The position numbers and the translations under genes were made by a program. A stretch of 64,000 nt of DNA from Euglena gracilis (taxonomy: Eukaryota > Euglenida > Euglenophyceae > Euglenales): positions 22,908,588 through 22,972,587 of the forward strand of contig CP154956.1 in assembly GCA_039621445.1 (NCBI GenBank), read 5' to 3'. The notes below the pieces were generated by a model. That model ran no database searches and was not told the origin of the DNA. It worked only from the letters and a program-made list of their open reading frames with translations. Positions 33,028 to 41,699 of the stretch are shown one piece after another. How positions within the stretch are numbered: the first letter of the stretch is position 1; each line of letters starts with the position of its first letter.

Positions 33028-33771
33028 GTGTCGGGGAGAAGACCCCCGTCCCAAGCGTCACCACGCACCTGGGCAAGCAAGCGCGACGCCCATCGGCGGC
33101 CCTCGGATGCTCCGGAAACCGGAAGTCCGAAGGTCCCGGCAAAATCAAAGCCGTGCGCCGCACCTTGTAAGCCCGCACCGAAATCTGGTGATCACCCCCC
33201 AGCGAAAGGCGGTGGTGGTGCTGGCGGCCAGAGTGCTGCATCCTCTTCTCGAGGATCAACCTCGGGACAAGGATTCATGCACGTCGCATCATCCGACTAT
33301 GGGAAAACCTCAGAGCCGAAACCTTCGTCAAAGGGGCAGGGAAAATCCCGCGCCTCAACAGCCGAAACACCTTCGGAAGACGAAGTTATCATCGACTGGA
33401 ACGCGGTCAATCAGGATGATCCTGAGATTCATGACCTGACAAACGGGTACATGATGATCGACCACAAACTGTGCACACAGCAATGCCTCAACCGGTGGAT
33501 TTGGCCACTGTTCTAATGGTCCTTTGATCAGAATGTGACCTGGAATTATTACAATTCCAGATCCCCCCGTGTTTTGGCCCAATACTTCCATGGGGAATTC
33601 CTCATCGACAAAACAACGGAAAACAGTTTTGTGTGGCTTTGCGCTGTGTGCCATAAGATGTGTAACAGTGCACCTGACCTGGGATTACCCCTCGTCCATG
33701 TGTGCAACCCTGTGGATTGGAAATCCTTCCACAAGGATGTATACATCCCCAAGTGTGCCGCCTTGGTATGA
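33028..33771 (+). pseudogene. Accessory region 4 of B: linker and Cys-rich domain
   Basis: The frame 33,028-33,516 is open where A has stops, including 'DEVIIDWNAVNQDDPEIHDL'; a 17-base deletion near 33,516 produces a TAA. It continues in the same frame at 33,535-33,771 with 'FVWLCAVCHKMCN'. Its TGA overlaps the next ATG as in A. Confidence 0.5.
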
Positions 33772-34580
33772 CCACGTGCGTGGACAGTTGGACTCATAAG
33801 GACAATTTTAGCTACACCGAGCGAGACGGTACGAATGTACCGATACTCTGCGTCAATTGCCTTCGAGGTACCTTCTGGCAAACTGCGGAAGGCGCAGTTC
33901 GCACAATCGTGCCAAGTGCCCAGATGCCACTGGGGGAATACTCCACCTTGCACAAAAAGTACAAGGATTTTTTCAAGTACTCCAACCTCAAGCTCGACGA
34001 CTACCGCCACACAGGAATGGCCCGTGGGTGGCAGTTCGACAGTGGGGCGATACGCCTCGCTGCTGCGGAGGCAGGGGTAAGATTACCTTACCTCTGGGAG
34101 ACAACGGACAGGGAAAAGATCTTTTTCCGCCTGTTCACAACCCAGGAGCGAAACGGTCGCTGGTGCCTGCCACAATGGCCACCCGAAGTCCACGGGATGA
34201 CCTGGAATGACTGGCTTGGGGCCGTATTACGACCCCATACAGTCCGCGCGGAATGTGCGTATCACATGCCAATTGACTTCCACCCGGGGAATGCCTCGCA
34301 GGTGTCAGCCAATCACCCCCGGATGAATCACTTCATCTGGCCAGCCACGCTGCCCTGGAAATTCTGGGAGAAGCTGCAATGGTTCCTCGCGGAAAGAGCG
34401 AGTGCAACCAAGCACACAGTCCCCGAAGGATGGGTTCGGGACTGGGTGGCACCTGATTTTGAATACGAATCGCCAGAAACCTGGCTCGTAGATAGACCAC
34501 CACCACCACAATTCCAGATGGTCCTTGTGGAAGATCCCTTGGACTGCCGCCATGAATATTTGCGGCTGGAACGGACGTAA
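33768..34580 (+). CDS. Terminal accessory ORF of B, intact 270 codons, unknown function
   Basis: This is the best preserved reading frame of the accessory region. The ATG overlaps the TGA of the previous ORF (ATGA), as in copy A. The 270-residue product includes a C-x2-C ('ILCVNCLRG'), an aromatic-rich centre ('YKDFFKYSNLKLDDYRHTG'), 'FFRLFTTQERNGRWCLPQW', 'AYHMPIDFHPGN' and a Pro-rich end. No signal peptide or membrane helix is apparent. I do not recognise the family. Translation may depend on reinitiation or frameshifting from the upstream frame. The host element is otherwise dead, so expression is uncertain. Confidence 0.55.
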   Translation: MTTCVDSWTHKDNFSYTERDGTNVPILCVNCLRGTFWQTAEGAVRTIVPSAQMPLGEYSTLHKKYKDFFKYSNLKLDDYRHTGMARGWQFDSGAIRLAAAEAGVRLPYLWETTDREKIFFRLFTTQERNGRWCLPQWPPEVHGMTWNDWLGAVLRPHTVRAECAYHMPIDFHPGNASQVSANHPRMNHFIWPATLPWKFWEKLQWFLAERASATKHTVPEGWVRDWVAPDFEYESPETWLVDRPPPPQFQMVLVEDPLDCRHEYLRLERT

Positions 34581-34795
34581 TGCCAAAACGGCATTACCAG
34601 GCTCATGTTAAGGTAAGTGCGTTCATGGAGCCTGGACATCCATATACTATATGTATATACACTGGTAGCGGAAATCGCTAAACAGCCCTGGGATAAACCT
34701 GGGTCTGTGTCACTCTGCGCTCTGGATGGAGGCATCCAAGAGCCCCCCCACCCCCCCCCGCCACCACTATCAATGGCCATGCGGACGGAAACTGT
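34581..34795 (+). other. 3' UTR of B, left part
   Basis: Collinear with 19,405-19,610 of A: hairpin AATGCC...GGCATT, splice-donor-like AAGGTAAGTGC near 34,610, poly-C run near 34,743-34,760. It is interrupted at 34,795 by element E and resumes at 37,155. No gene is seen. Confidence 0.65.
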
Positions 34796-35074
34796 TGTGG
34801 CATTGGACATGTCCCTACGCATTCTGCAATTAAGCCTGGCGCAAATGTCAGCGCGCGCGCAGGCACACTTTTTTTTGTAAAAAAATTCTGGTCGTTTGCT
34901 TTGCAGGCAATCAGCGTACAACTTTGTCCATGTTTACCTCCAAGTCTGGTGCAAATGGGATTGCGTGCAGTGGAAGTTACAAGTTATAAGATTTTATGAA
35001 GAAATTCACACTGAAGAAAAAGGGAGATTTTTTTGAGAAGCCCAGCCCCAGCAAAAGGGCAAGAGCCCTTTTTA
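34796..35074 (+). repeat. 5' LTR of E
   Basis: Starts TGTGGCATTGG and ends GCCCTTTTTA. It differs from its partner at only a few places, for example a CG dinucleotide more in the GCGCGCGC run and T-run length. Confidence 0.8.
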
Positions 35075-35089
35075 CACAAAGTTGTATGA

Positions 35090-36018
35090 GTGTTGCCCAT
35101 GGAGAAGGACGTGGCCAAGGTGGCGCTGCGCCGGAGACCTCAGACTGTGTTATGCATGCCAGAGATGGCCATGGGGGCCATGCCAGGAATCGCCATGGGG
35201 GCCATGCCAGGAATGGCCATGCGGGCCATGCCGCAGATGGCCATTGGGGCCATGCCACGGATGGCCATGGGGGTCATGCCGCAGATGGCCATTGGGGCCA
35301 TGCTACAGATGGCCATGGGGGCCATGGTGCTGATGGACATTCCCGTGCACGCCATCGACGAGTGGTGAAGTTGGATGGTGCTGATGCACCTGATGGCCAT
35401 GGTGATTGTGGACATTCCCAGGAGTGGCATGCACGTGGTGAGGATGATGATGCCGGTGGTGACCATGGTCGCCAGAGAGATGCCCAGATGTGGCATGGGG
35501 CTGAGGGGGATGCTGCAGATGACCAAGTCCGACATGCCAGTGGAGTCCATGATGCCCGAGGTGGTGATGCCCCTGGTGGACAAGTGTCAACAGCCCTGAA
35601 GAACGACGTGAGGCTGAGGCTGCAGCTGGAGAAGGACATCCCCATCCTGGTGCTGTCGCCGGAGGAGTTGGTGCTGCTGCTGTTCCGAGATGCGGACGTG
35701 GCCGGCAACCTCCTCCAGTACGGGCAGCTGGACGTGGCGATGCTGATCCCCAACGTCAACGAGATGAAGACGAGGAAGATGTGGGAGGACCTCCAGCCCC
35801 ATGTGACAAAGCGGTATTACTATCAGCCGAAGTGGTTTTCTGGACCGCTTTACAGCCCAACGGGGTACTGGGCCCTGAAGCTGGACTTGAGGACGAGACG
35901 AGAGGAGAGAGATGAGTGGATGGAGATTGAGGAAGATGGGACAGCCAGATGGAAGACGCCGTCGTCCCGAAGGAGATGGCGAAGGCGGCTGCAGGCCAAA
36001 GGGGTCCAGGGCCAGTGA
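35090..36018 (+). CDS. ORF of E: His/Gly or Met/Ala octapeptide repeats plus a non-repetitive tail
   Basis: Two frames cross the 24-bp repeat. The frame 34,996-36,018 (340 codons from an ATG in the LTR) reads an H/G/A/D-rich repeat, then a globular, charged tail ('LQLEKDIPILVLSPEELVLL', 'QLDVAMLIPNVNEMK', 'KRYYYQPKWFSGPLYSPTGY'). The other frame (35,090-35,368) reads 'MAMGAMPGIAMGAMPGM'. The tail from 35,600 to 36,018 looks like real protein sequence and could be a captured gene piece or a Gag remnant. I do not recognise it. Frames are intact, but use in the cell is not shown. Confidence 0.4.
35168..35335 (+). repeat. 24-bp tandem repeat, seven units
   Basis: The unit is close to GCCATGGGGGCCATGCCAGG plus ATG-like ends, 24 bp long and hence eight codons, so all frames stay open across it. 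Units differ by 1-5 bases. Confidence 0.85.
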
Positions 36019-36040
36019 GGCTCCTGGAGGATGCCCTGGC

Positions 36041-36180
36041 CTGGCATGTACGTGGCTGCAATGTCCACTGCCTGTGCTGGCTCCCTGGTGGGATGCCCCG
36101 ATGTGGCATGTACGCTGCTGCCATGTCCACAGCCTGTGCCGGCTCCCTGGTGGGATGCCCCGGTGTGGCATGTGCAATTA
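36041..36180 (+). repeat. Two to three tandem copies of a unit of about 62-71 bp
   Basis: Repeated block TGGCATGTACG...GCTCCCTGGTGGGATGCCCC occurs twice and a third time partly. Non-coding. Confidence 0.65.
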
Positions 36181-36446
36181 TGATATAATGGTGGACTGGA
36201 CCTGCAGACTGAACCCCGAACCCCATCAGAGTGTGCCCTCGCTTTCTGCTGTCGCCCCCCCCCCCCCGGCGAAGAGTTGGGTGGTAAGGCGGCGTTCGGG
36301 TGAAGAGCTCGAGCTTTGGGTGGAAGAGGGATCCGAATTAGAATTTGATTTCACAGAGAATTGCAAGAATCATGATTAAAATGCAATTTTTATTTTGGAA
36401 AGATTCGCGAGAATCGTGGTTGTGAATGATTTTCGGGGGTGGGGGC

Positions 36447-36745
36447 GGGGAGAGTTGGCTCCAGAGGGATGCCCCACCCGACCTTTTTGAAGGTGGAGGG
36501 GAGAGTTGGCTCACGAGTTGATGCCCCCCCCTGTCCAAGAGAGTGGTGGGGAGAGTTGGCTCACGAGTTGATGCCCCCCCCCCCTGTGCAAGGGAGGTGG
36601 GGAGAGATGGCTCACGAGTTGATGCCCCACCCCCCCCCCTGAGAAAGAAGTGGGGAGAGTTGGCTAACGAGTTGATGCCCACCCATGAGACAGAGGTGAG
36701 GGAGAGTGGCTCACGAGTTGATGCCCCCCCCCCCTGTTTGAGATT
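36447..36745 (+). repeat. About 50-bp tandem repeat, six units
   Basis: Each unit begins GGGGAGAGTTGGCTCACGAG, continues TTGATGCC, and ends in a poly-C run of varying length and a purine-rich tail. Unit length varies from 47 to 53 bp with the C run. Confidence 0.8.
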
Positions 36746-36878
36746 CGTTGGCACCGAGTTCGCCAAGTTGGGGTTGGGAGAGTTCGGCTCTTTCGAGATG
36801 CCCCCCTCCCTGCGAAGGACAAGTCCAATGGCCAAGGGAGTCACGTATGGAGACTGTGTCTCCTTTTGGGAAGGGGAG

Positions 36879-37154
36879 TGTGGCATTGGACATGTCCCTA
36901 CGCATTCTGCAATTAAGCCTGGCGCAAATGTCAGCGCGCGCAGGCACACTTTTTTTTGGAAAAAATTCTGGTTGTTTGCTTTGCAGGCAATCAGCGTACA
37001 ACTTTGTCCATGTTTACCTCCAAGTCTGGTGCAAATGGGATTGCGTGCAGTGGAAGTTACAAGTTATAAGATTTTATGAAGAAATTCACAGTGAAGAAAA
37101 AGGGAGACTTTTTTGAGAAGCCCAGCCCCAGCAAAAGGGCAAGAGCCCTTTTTA
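36879..37154 (+). repeat. 3' LTR of E
   Basis: Starts TGTGGCATTGG after the purine tract GGGAAGGGGAG and ends GCCCTTTTTA; B's 3' UTR resumes next. Confidence 0.8.
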
Positions 37155-37841
37155 AACTGTCTACCAGAGGTAATCGCCTCTTATTGCGTCGTGAATTAGC
37201 TACTGCTGTGAAGACCTTGGCAGCCGGGAAACCTGGCCAGCCGCTAAGTGACACACAGCACACAGCGCGCACGCCGTAATAATAGGCCAACTTGTCACTT
37301 TTCGGCCCTAAGGCCCCTTAAGGCTGCCAGAAAGCAAAAATTCTGTTCTGGCCTAAGCCAGCCCCCCTCTCCTCCCTACTTTCCCCACACCCCCGCAAAG
37401 CTGTCGCCGGCAGTCGGTTTTGTAAGTAGGCTTTTGTTTCCTAGTGCGGATATGACCGGCTAGGAGCCCTATCCGGATATGACCAGGATAGGAGCCGGCT
37501 CCCCCCCCTTCCACACCTTTCCCCTCGGGTTTTCAGCGAATCGCTTGACCAACCCCGCGTGCCTTTGGCACACCCAAAGCGGGTGGATGGGACACTTTGT
37601 CAGGAAACCTGCCAAGCCCCGTTTACCTCAGTGGGCTTTTTCACACCCCACCTAAGCCGAAACGGCTAATAGGTAACCGCGCAACGCGGCTAACCTTTTG
37701 CGCGTTTTCGGGTTTTTGGGTTGCGCCCCTGTGCAGAAAAGAGATCCGTGTTCTGGAAAGCAGAACCCAATCAGGACTGTGTCTGAAATCCGGACGGGAC
37801 CTGGGATGACATGGTCCAAGAAGGAAATCGGGCATAGCCCT
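37155..37841 (+). other. 3' UTR of B, right part
   Basis: Collinear with 19,612-20,303 of A and 1-399 of Z. Contains the CCTAAGCCG-AAA-CGGCT region and other short hairpins. No conserved ORF. Confidence 0.65.
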
Positions 37842-37851
37842 GGGAGGGGGA
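37842..37851 (+). other. Polypurine tract of B
   Basis: GGGAGGGGGA lies directly before the 3' LTR, identical to the tract in A and Z. Confidence 0.85.
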
Positions 37852-38276
37852 TGTGTACCAGGCACGATCCCAGCTCTGTAGGAAATCTGCAGAGTCTGTA
37901 TCCGTCACAATCAGACGGCTGTGATGAACACAGCCGGACGATCGTGGCAGATCCTATGTGATTTAGCGACACGTATCACACGTGCCTGCGCGATCTCTTT
38001 TCCTTCCCCCACAGGTGGTATTCTATTCTTCACTGTCATTCTTCCAAGGTTTGACCATTGGTTTTGTCAGAGGGAAAAACCCTCGGAACAGTCGAACTTG
38101 ATCTCAGAGGAAACTTCTTAATGTTTGCTTTGTGCTTTGCTTCTTGGGGAATTTGGAAGAAAAGGGGAAAACCACTTTTCGCGACTACCATAAGTAGGAT
38201 GCGCACCAAGGCGAAAGCGAAGGGCTTTTACAGAAAGTCCCAAAAAGGGGGAAAGGGAAAGCTTTGGACGTACACT
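37852..38276 (+). repeat. 3' LTR of element B
   Basis: Starts TGTGTACC, ends GTACACT, and is of the same subtype as 1,978-2,410 (CGGCTGTG-ATGAA-CACAGCCG hairpin near 37,916-37,936). Followed by GTTTT, the target duplication, then satellite. Confidence 0.9.
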
Positions 38277-38785
38277 GTTTTACGCACGCCCGCCGCGGGC
38301 AAAGTTGCGCCTGTCCGCCGGCCGCCCTTTGTAACAGTTATGTAAAGGATCACCGACCTCTACCCGGGGCGGGGGGCTCGTTTTTAGAGCGCTGGCGCGG
38401 CCGATTTCGGCAGAAAATGACCTAAAAATGATTTTTTGGGTCATTTTTACGTCATTACGTCCGTTACAACAGTGCTATTTTGCGCCTCCCGGGCGGTAAG
38501 TGCTGCATTTTACGCACGCCCACCGCGGGAAAAACTGCGCCTGTCCGCCCGCCGCCCTTCGCAACAGTTAGGTAAAGGATCGCCGACCTCTACCCGGGGC
38601 AGAGCGCTCGTTTTTAAAGCGCCGGCGCGGCCGATTTCGGCCGAAAATGACCAAAAAATGACGTTTTGGGGGTAGTCCCTTGCCAAAGTGCTCTTTTGCG
38701 CCTCCCGGGCGGTAATTGCTGCGTTTTACGCACGCCCGCCGCGGGCAAAAGTGCGCCTGCCCGCCAGCCGCGCTTCGCAACTCTC
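38277..38785 (+). repeat. Satellite array, about two monomers, plus orientation
   Basis: Same monomer as at 839-1,977, in the same orientation; it continues the monomer broken by element B at the GTTTT site. Ends abruptly near 38,785 in DIRS-like sequence. Confidence 0.9.
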
Positions 38786-39315
38786 AGTACTTCCCGGAGT
38801 CTCATTACAGTCATAAACCTTTGTGGCAGGCTGCTTATACCAAAGCATGCAGCTTGAAATTGCCACGTTTCCCCCCCACCTGCATGCAAACATGTTTTTC
38901 CGGGCTGCTGTGCAGCTTTAAGTGGAAATAGGCATCTTTCAGATCTATTTTTCCGCAGAACCAACCTTTTCTGATATATGGGAAGATGTTTCCCATGTGT
39001 TCCAATATGAACTTCTGGGGGGTGGAATGGAGATTTAACTGTCGAAAATCTGAAATCAGTCTTTCCTTTGTCTTTCCCCCTTCCTCTTTGGAAATGAGAA
39101 AAATGAGGGACAAAATGTGTTGCCTCCTCCGGGGTTATTTGCTTGGTTGCTCCTGCACATTCGTATTCCCTCAGAATTTTCTGGGCAGTCATTATTTGTT
39201 GCGGAGTTTTGAAGGGAACTTTTAAGGACATCTGAGGGAGGAAGGAAATATCTGCCCAGACCCCTTCCCTTATCAAGTTTAATACCTCTGTGCTGGCTAT
39301 TGGAGGCCAGTGCAT
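38786..39315 (-). pseudogene. DIRS-like reverse transcriptase fragment
   Basis: On the minus strand the sense runs 39,315 to 38,786: 'REGVWADISFLPQM', 'PFKTPQQIMTAQKIL', then (frame change) 'KERLISDFRQLNLHSTPQKF', 'GKIDLKDAYFHLKLH', then (frame change) 'FGISSLPQRFM'. 'DLKDAYFHLKLH' followed by 'F.....P.R' is the RT palm as found in DIRS-type elements, which use a tyrosine recombinase instead of an integrase. The palm is cut just before the expected Y-x-D-D motif by satellite DNA. A DIRS-type tyrosine recombinase fragment occurs at 61,547 on the other strand. Confidence 0.75.
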
Positions 39316-40677
39316 TCCAGATCACATCAGCCCTTGGGGGGGGGAGGCCCAAGGTTGGGTACACCATGGCCCCCCAGAAGGTAATCAGCCCACACCCCCC
39401 AGCTATATATGTACCTCCCCACTGCAGACACAGACCTTCCCCCATTTTCAAATTTAGGGGGAAAGCCTGCCTTTGAGCAGCCATATGGCAGGGCCAGAGG
39501 TGACCCCAGTGCAGTGATGGTCCTGGTCCTCCATCAGCCAGGGAGGACCCCAGTGATGGGGCCAGGGGGAAGGGCGCCGGTGATGGAGCCTGTGGAATCC
39601 CCAGACACATTACACCCAGGGGTGCCCCCCTACAGAGCCCTGCAGGCCAGCATTCCCCATTGGGTCAAGGCAGGATGGCCACCTGATTTTGATTGAAATG
39701 GCCTCCATTGGACTTTTTTTAATGCTTTTGTATTTTGATGCTTCCCCTGGCCTCCATTGGCAGCTTGCATATAATGGCCTCCATTGGCCTTCCCCTGAAG
39801 GGACGGCTGCTTGCTTGGATGGGCAGCTCCTGAGGGGTTTATGTTTCATAGAGCTGTGCGGTAAGTTGGACATACCCTTCCCCAATGGGATCTTTCCAGG
39901 CTGGGGCACTGCCTGCCATAACCTTGTCCATGGGCCCACTGGCCTCTTGAATGATGGCTTCCATAGCCTTGTTCCTGGACCGCAGGTCCTTTTGGATGCT
40001 GGGTGCCATAGCCATGATGAGTTGAATCCTTTGGATTTCTGATATTTGTTGAATGGCTGCCATAGCCCTGGCTTTGTCCCTTGGAAGGGGGGCATAGAAA
40101 AAGGGGGGAGTCTTTTAACCTGTGATGGTATTCCCCTTGTGTCTTCCTGTCCTCCTGACCACAGTTGTACATGTTCCATGGCCATTCTCATGTTGAGAGG
40201 GGGATTTTGAAAACCCTGATGCGGTGGGGGGTGGGGGGTTGCGATGGCCACGGACAGGTGTGTTGCTGCCGCCCCTCCAGCTTGTGCAAATGCTGCTGTG
40301 TCTCCACCTTCCCCAGCTTCAGCTGACTTCTTGGAAGTTCTTTGAAGTTCTTCTTGAAATTCAGAGTTTCTTTGAAATTCATTCTTCATGGAAGTCTAGT
40401 TGTTGGTCTCTGTTGTGGCAATTGCAATACTTCTGGAATACTTCTAGTTGAACTCAAAGAGTTCAATTCTTCCGTCAGGAAGTTGAAGTTCCGAAAAGGT
40501 TCGGTCCACCAGTTGGTGAAAGTGATGGTCTTCGGGAAAGTAGTACTCCCCGTAAAATAGTTCCACTTGAACTAGTAAAAGTAAAACTCTTTCTGCTTGA
40601 CGTCGAAGGGCAGAAATAGGAATCAGCCAACTCCGGCAACAAAAAGCAGTAAATAAGCACCCCGGAAGTTTTCGGAA
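39316..40677 (-). pseudogene. DIRS-like gag/5' region
   Basis: The minus strand upstream of the RT has 40,389-39,610 (259 codons: helical Gln/Glu/Lys-rich start 'MKNEFQRNSEFQEELQ', then Pro/Lys/Trp-rich with repeated 'HGQG/PGTRLW'-like words) and 39,610-39,056 (Pro/Gly-rich, then RT N-terminal part). An upstream piece at 40,683-40,444 ('ELQLPDGRIELFEFN') looks coding. By position this is the Gag of the DIRS-like element. It abuts the LTR of element C at 40,678. Confidence 0.5.
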
Positions 40678-41055
40678 GGTCAATCAAAAGGCAAAAATTC
40701 AAATTAAAAAAAAGAAGGGCAAGCGGTGCTGGCAAGCAAGTTTAAGGTGTTCTTCCGCCCCCCCCCCCCTCGCTAACATTTTTTAAGTTCAAGCAAGGCA
40801 TTTCCTCCCCCCTTCCTGCTTCAGAGGCTCCCCAAGGAGTTGGCCAAAGATACCGCCCCCCCCCCCCAATTTTTGAATTACTTGGCTGCCGGAAACCAGA
40901 TTCTGGCTGAATTCAGGGACCGGAAGACACAAAAAAGGGTTTTTTTGTGCGCGTGTACCTATTTTTACCGGAGCGCCGGGTGACTGTTTTCATCCACTCG
41001 GCCTGCCGGGGAGCCCATTCCGCGCACGGTCACCGAACCGGCAAGGGGGGAAAAC
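40678..41055 (+). repeat. 5' LTR of C
   Basis: Starts GGTCAATCAAAAGG (TGTCAATC in the partner) and ends GGGGAAAAC before the primer-binding site. Contains two poly-C runs and a GGAGCGCCGGGT block shared with the right LTR. The left edge may be truncated. Confidence 0.75.
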
Positions 41056-41067
41056 TGGTAACAGAGG
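41056..41067 (+). other. Primer-binding site of C
   Basis: TGGTAACAGAGG differs from TGGTAGCAGAGG, the complement of eukaryotic initiator tRNA-Met, at one base. It abuts the LTR and sets the plus strand as the coding strand of the element. Confidence 0.8.
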
Positions 41068-41124
41068 CTTGTTCGTTCTACGTTTTCCATTGAAGGCCAT
41101 TTTCTCGAGTGCCTTCTTTTTGAA

Positions 41125-41682
41125 ATGCAAAGCGTGCACACCTCCCCAGAATTTTCCACACACGAAGAGGCTACAGCCCACCGGGACACAGACAGGATGC
41201 CAACACTTGCGGCGGACTCTGAAGTGGTAGCCCCCACCGCAAGCCTTTCCGATAACCCTCGGGAAGCGCAAGAGAACACCCCGAAAAGGAACCGCCGATA
41301 CCCTGCCCCATCCACACTCCCATCCCCACAGTCCCCGTTTTCTGCGCTCCCAGCCACACCCCAACTCCGCCTCATCCCCCTCCAATCCGAGTCCATAGTC
41401 GATAGCCCTCGAGACTCGTCCCAAGTCCCCCTCCTGTTCCCGAAATCAGCCCAACCCCAGAGCTGGGACCCGACCTCCTGGCTACCACCCACGGCCCTAC
41501 CCTCTCAGCTTTTCCCCGGGACCCCACCCTTCCCCCGGCTGATCCCTTCCCTGCCCTTTCCATTCTCGTTCCCGTCCGAGGTGCCCCACCTGTGGGGCGT
41601 CCTGGAGCTGCAGAGTGAGCGGGCCTTCGCAGGCCTGCCGGTGCCCGTGCCCAGCCCTGGGCCACCGAGGAGCCCTGGTTAG
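41125..41682 (+). CDS. Pro/Ser-rich ORF after the primer-binding site of C
   Basis: 185 codons, rich in Pro, Ser, Leu and Phe, with no recognised motif. It lies where gag should start but resembles no Gag; the frame on the opposite strand is also open, so coding status is uncertain. It ends at TAG 41,680 just before the opposite-strand block. Confidence 0.3.
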   Translation: MQSVHTSPEFSTHEEATAHRDTDRMPTLAADSEVVAPTASLSDNPREAQENTPKRNRRYPAPSTLPSPQSPFSALPATPQLRLIPLQSESIVDSPRDSSQVPLLFPKSAQPQSWDPTSWLPPTALPSQLFPGTPPFPRLIPSLPFPFSFPSEVPHLWGVLELQSERAFAGLPVPVPSPGPPRSPG

Positions 41683-41699
41683 GGCATTCAGGCCATCAC

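Larger units (their letters stand above)
34796..37154 (+). mobile_element. Element E: 2.36-kb non-autonomous LTR retrotransposon nested in B
   Basis: Near-identical direct repeats of about 277 bp at 34,796-35,074 and 36,879-37,154 bound a 1.8-kb interior. B's sequence is continuous across it, with AACTGT (5-7 bp, ambiguous) duplicated at 34,790-34,795 and 37,155-37,160. GGGAAGGGGAG directly before the right repeat is a good polypurine tract. No primer-binding site starting TGG is visible after the left repeat. The interior has three kinds of tandem repeat and no RT or integrase, as in LARD/TRIM-type elements that move in trans. Confidence 0.8.
1978..38276 (+). mobile_element. Element B: Ty3/Gypsy chromovirus-type LTR retrotransposon, split by nested insertions
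   Basis: B has a 5' LTR at 1,978-2,410 and a 3' LTR at 37,852-38,276. Both are of the same LTR subtype, which differs from that of A and Z. The 5-bp direct repeat GTTTT flanks it at 1,973-1,977 and 38,277-38,281, inside satellite sequence. Its gag is interrupted at 3,999 by element A and resumes at 20,729. Further insertions are a MITE-like unit (21,555-21,965), a 94-bp insert (29,613-29,706) and LTR element E (34,796-37,154). After removing A and E about 17.2 kb remains. Many stops and frameshifts, a broken protease motif and a damaged integrase make it non-autonomous. Confidence 0.85.

Noticed and set aside
35168-36745. CRISPR-like array
   Set aside because: The repeats are contiguous tandem units without unique spacers, inside a eukaryotic LTR element.
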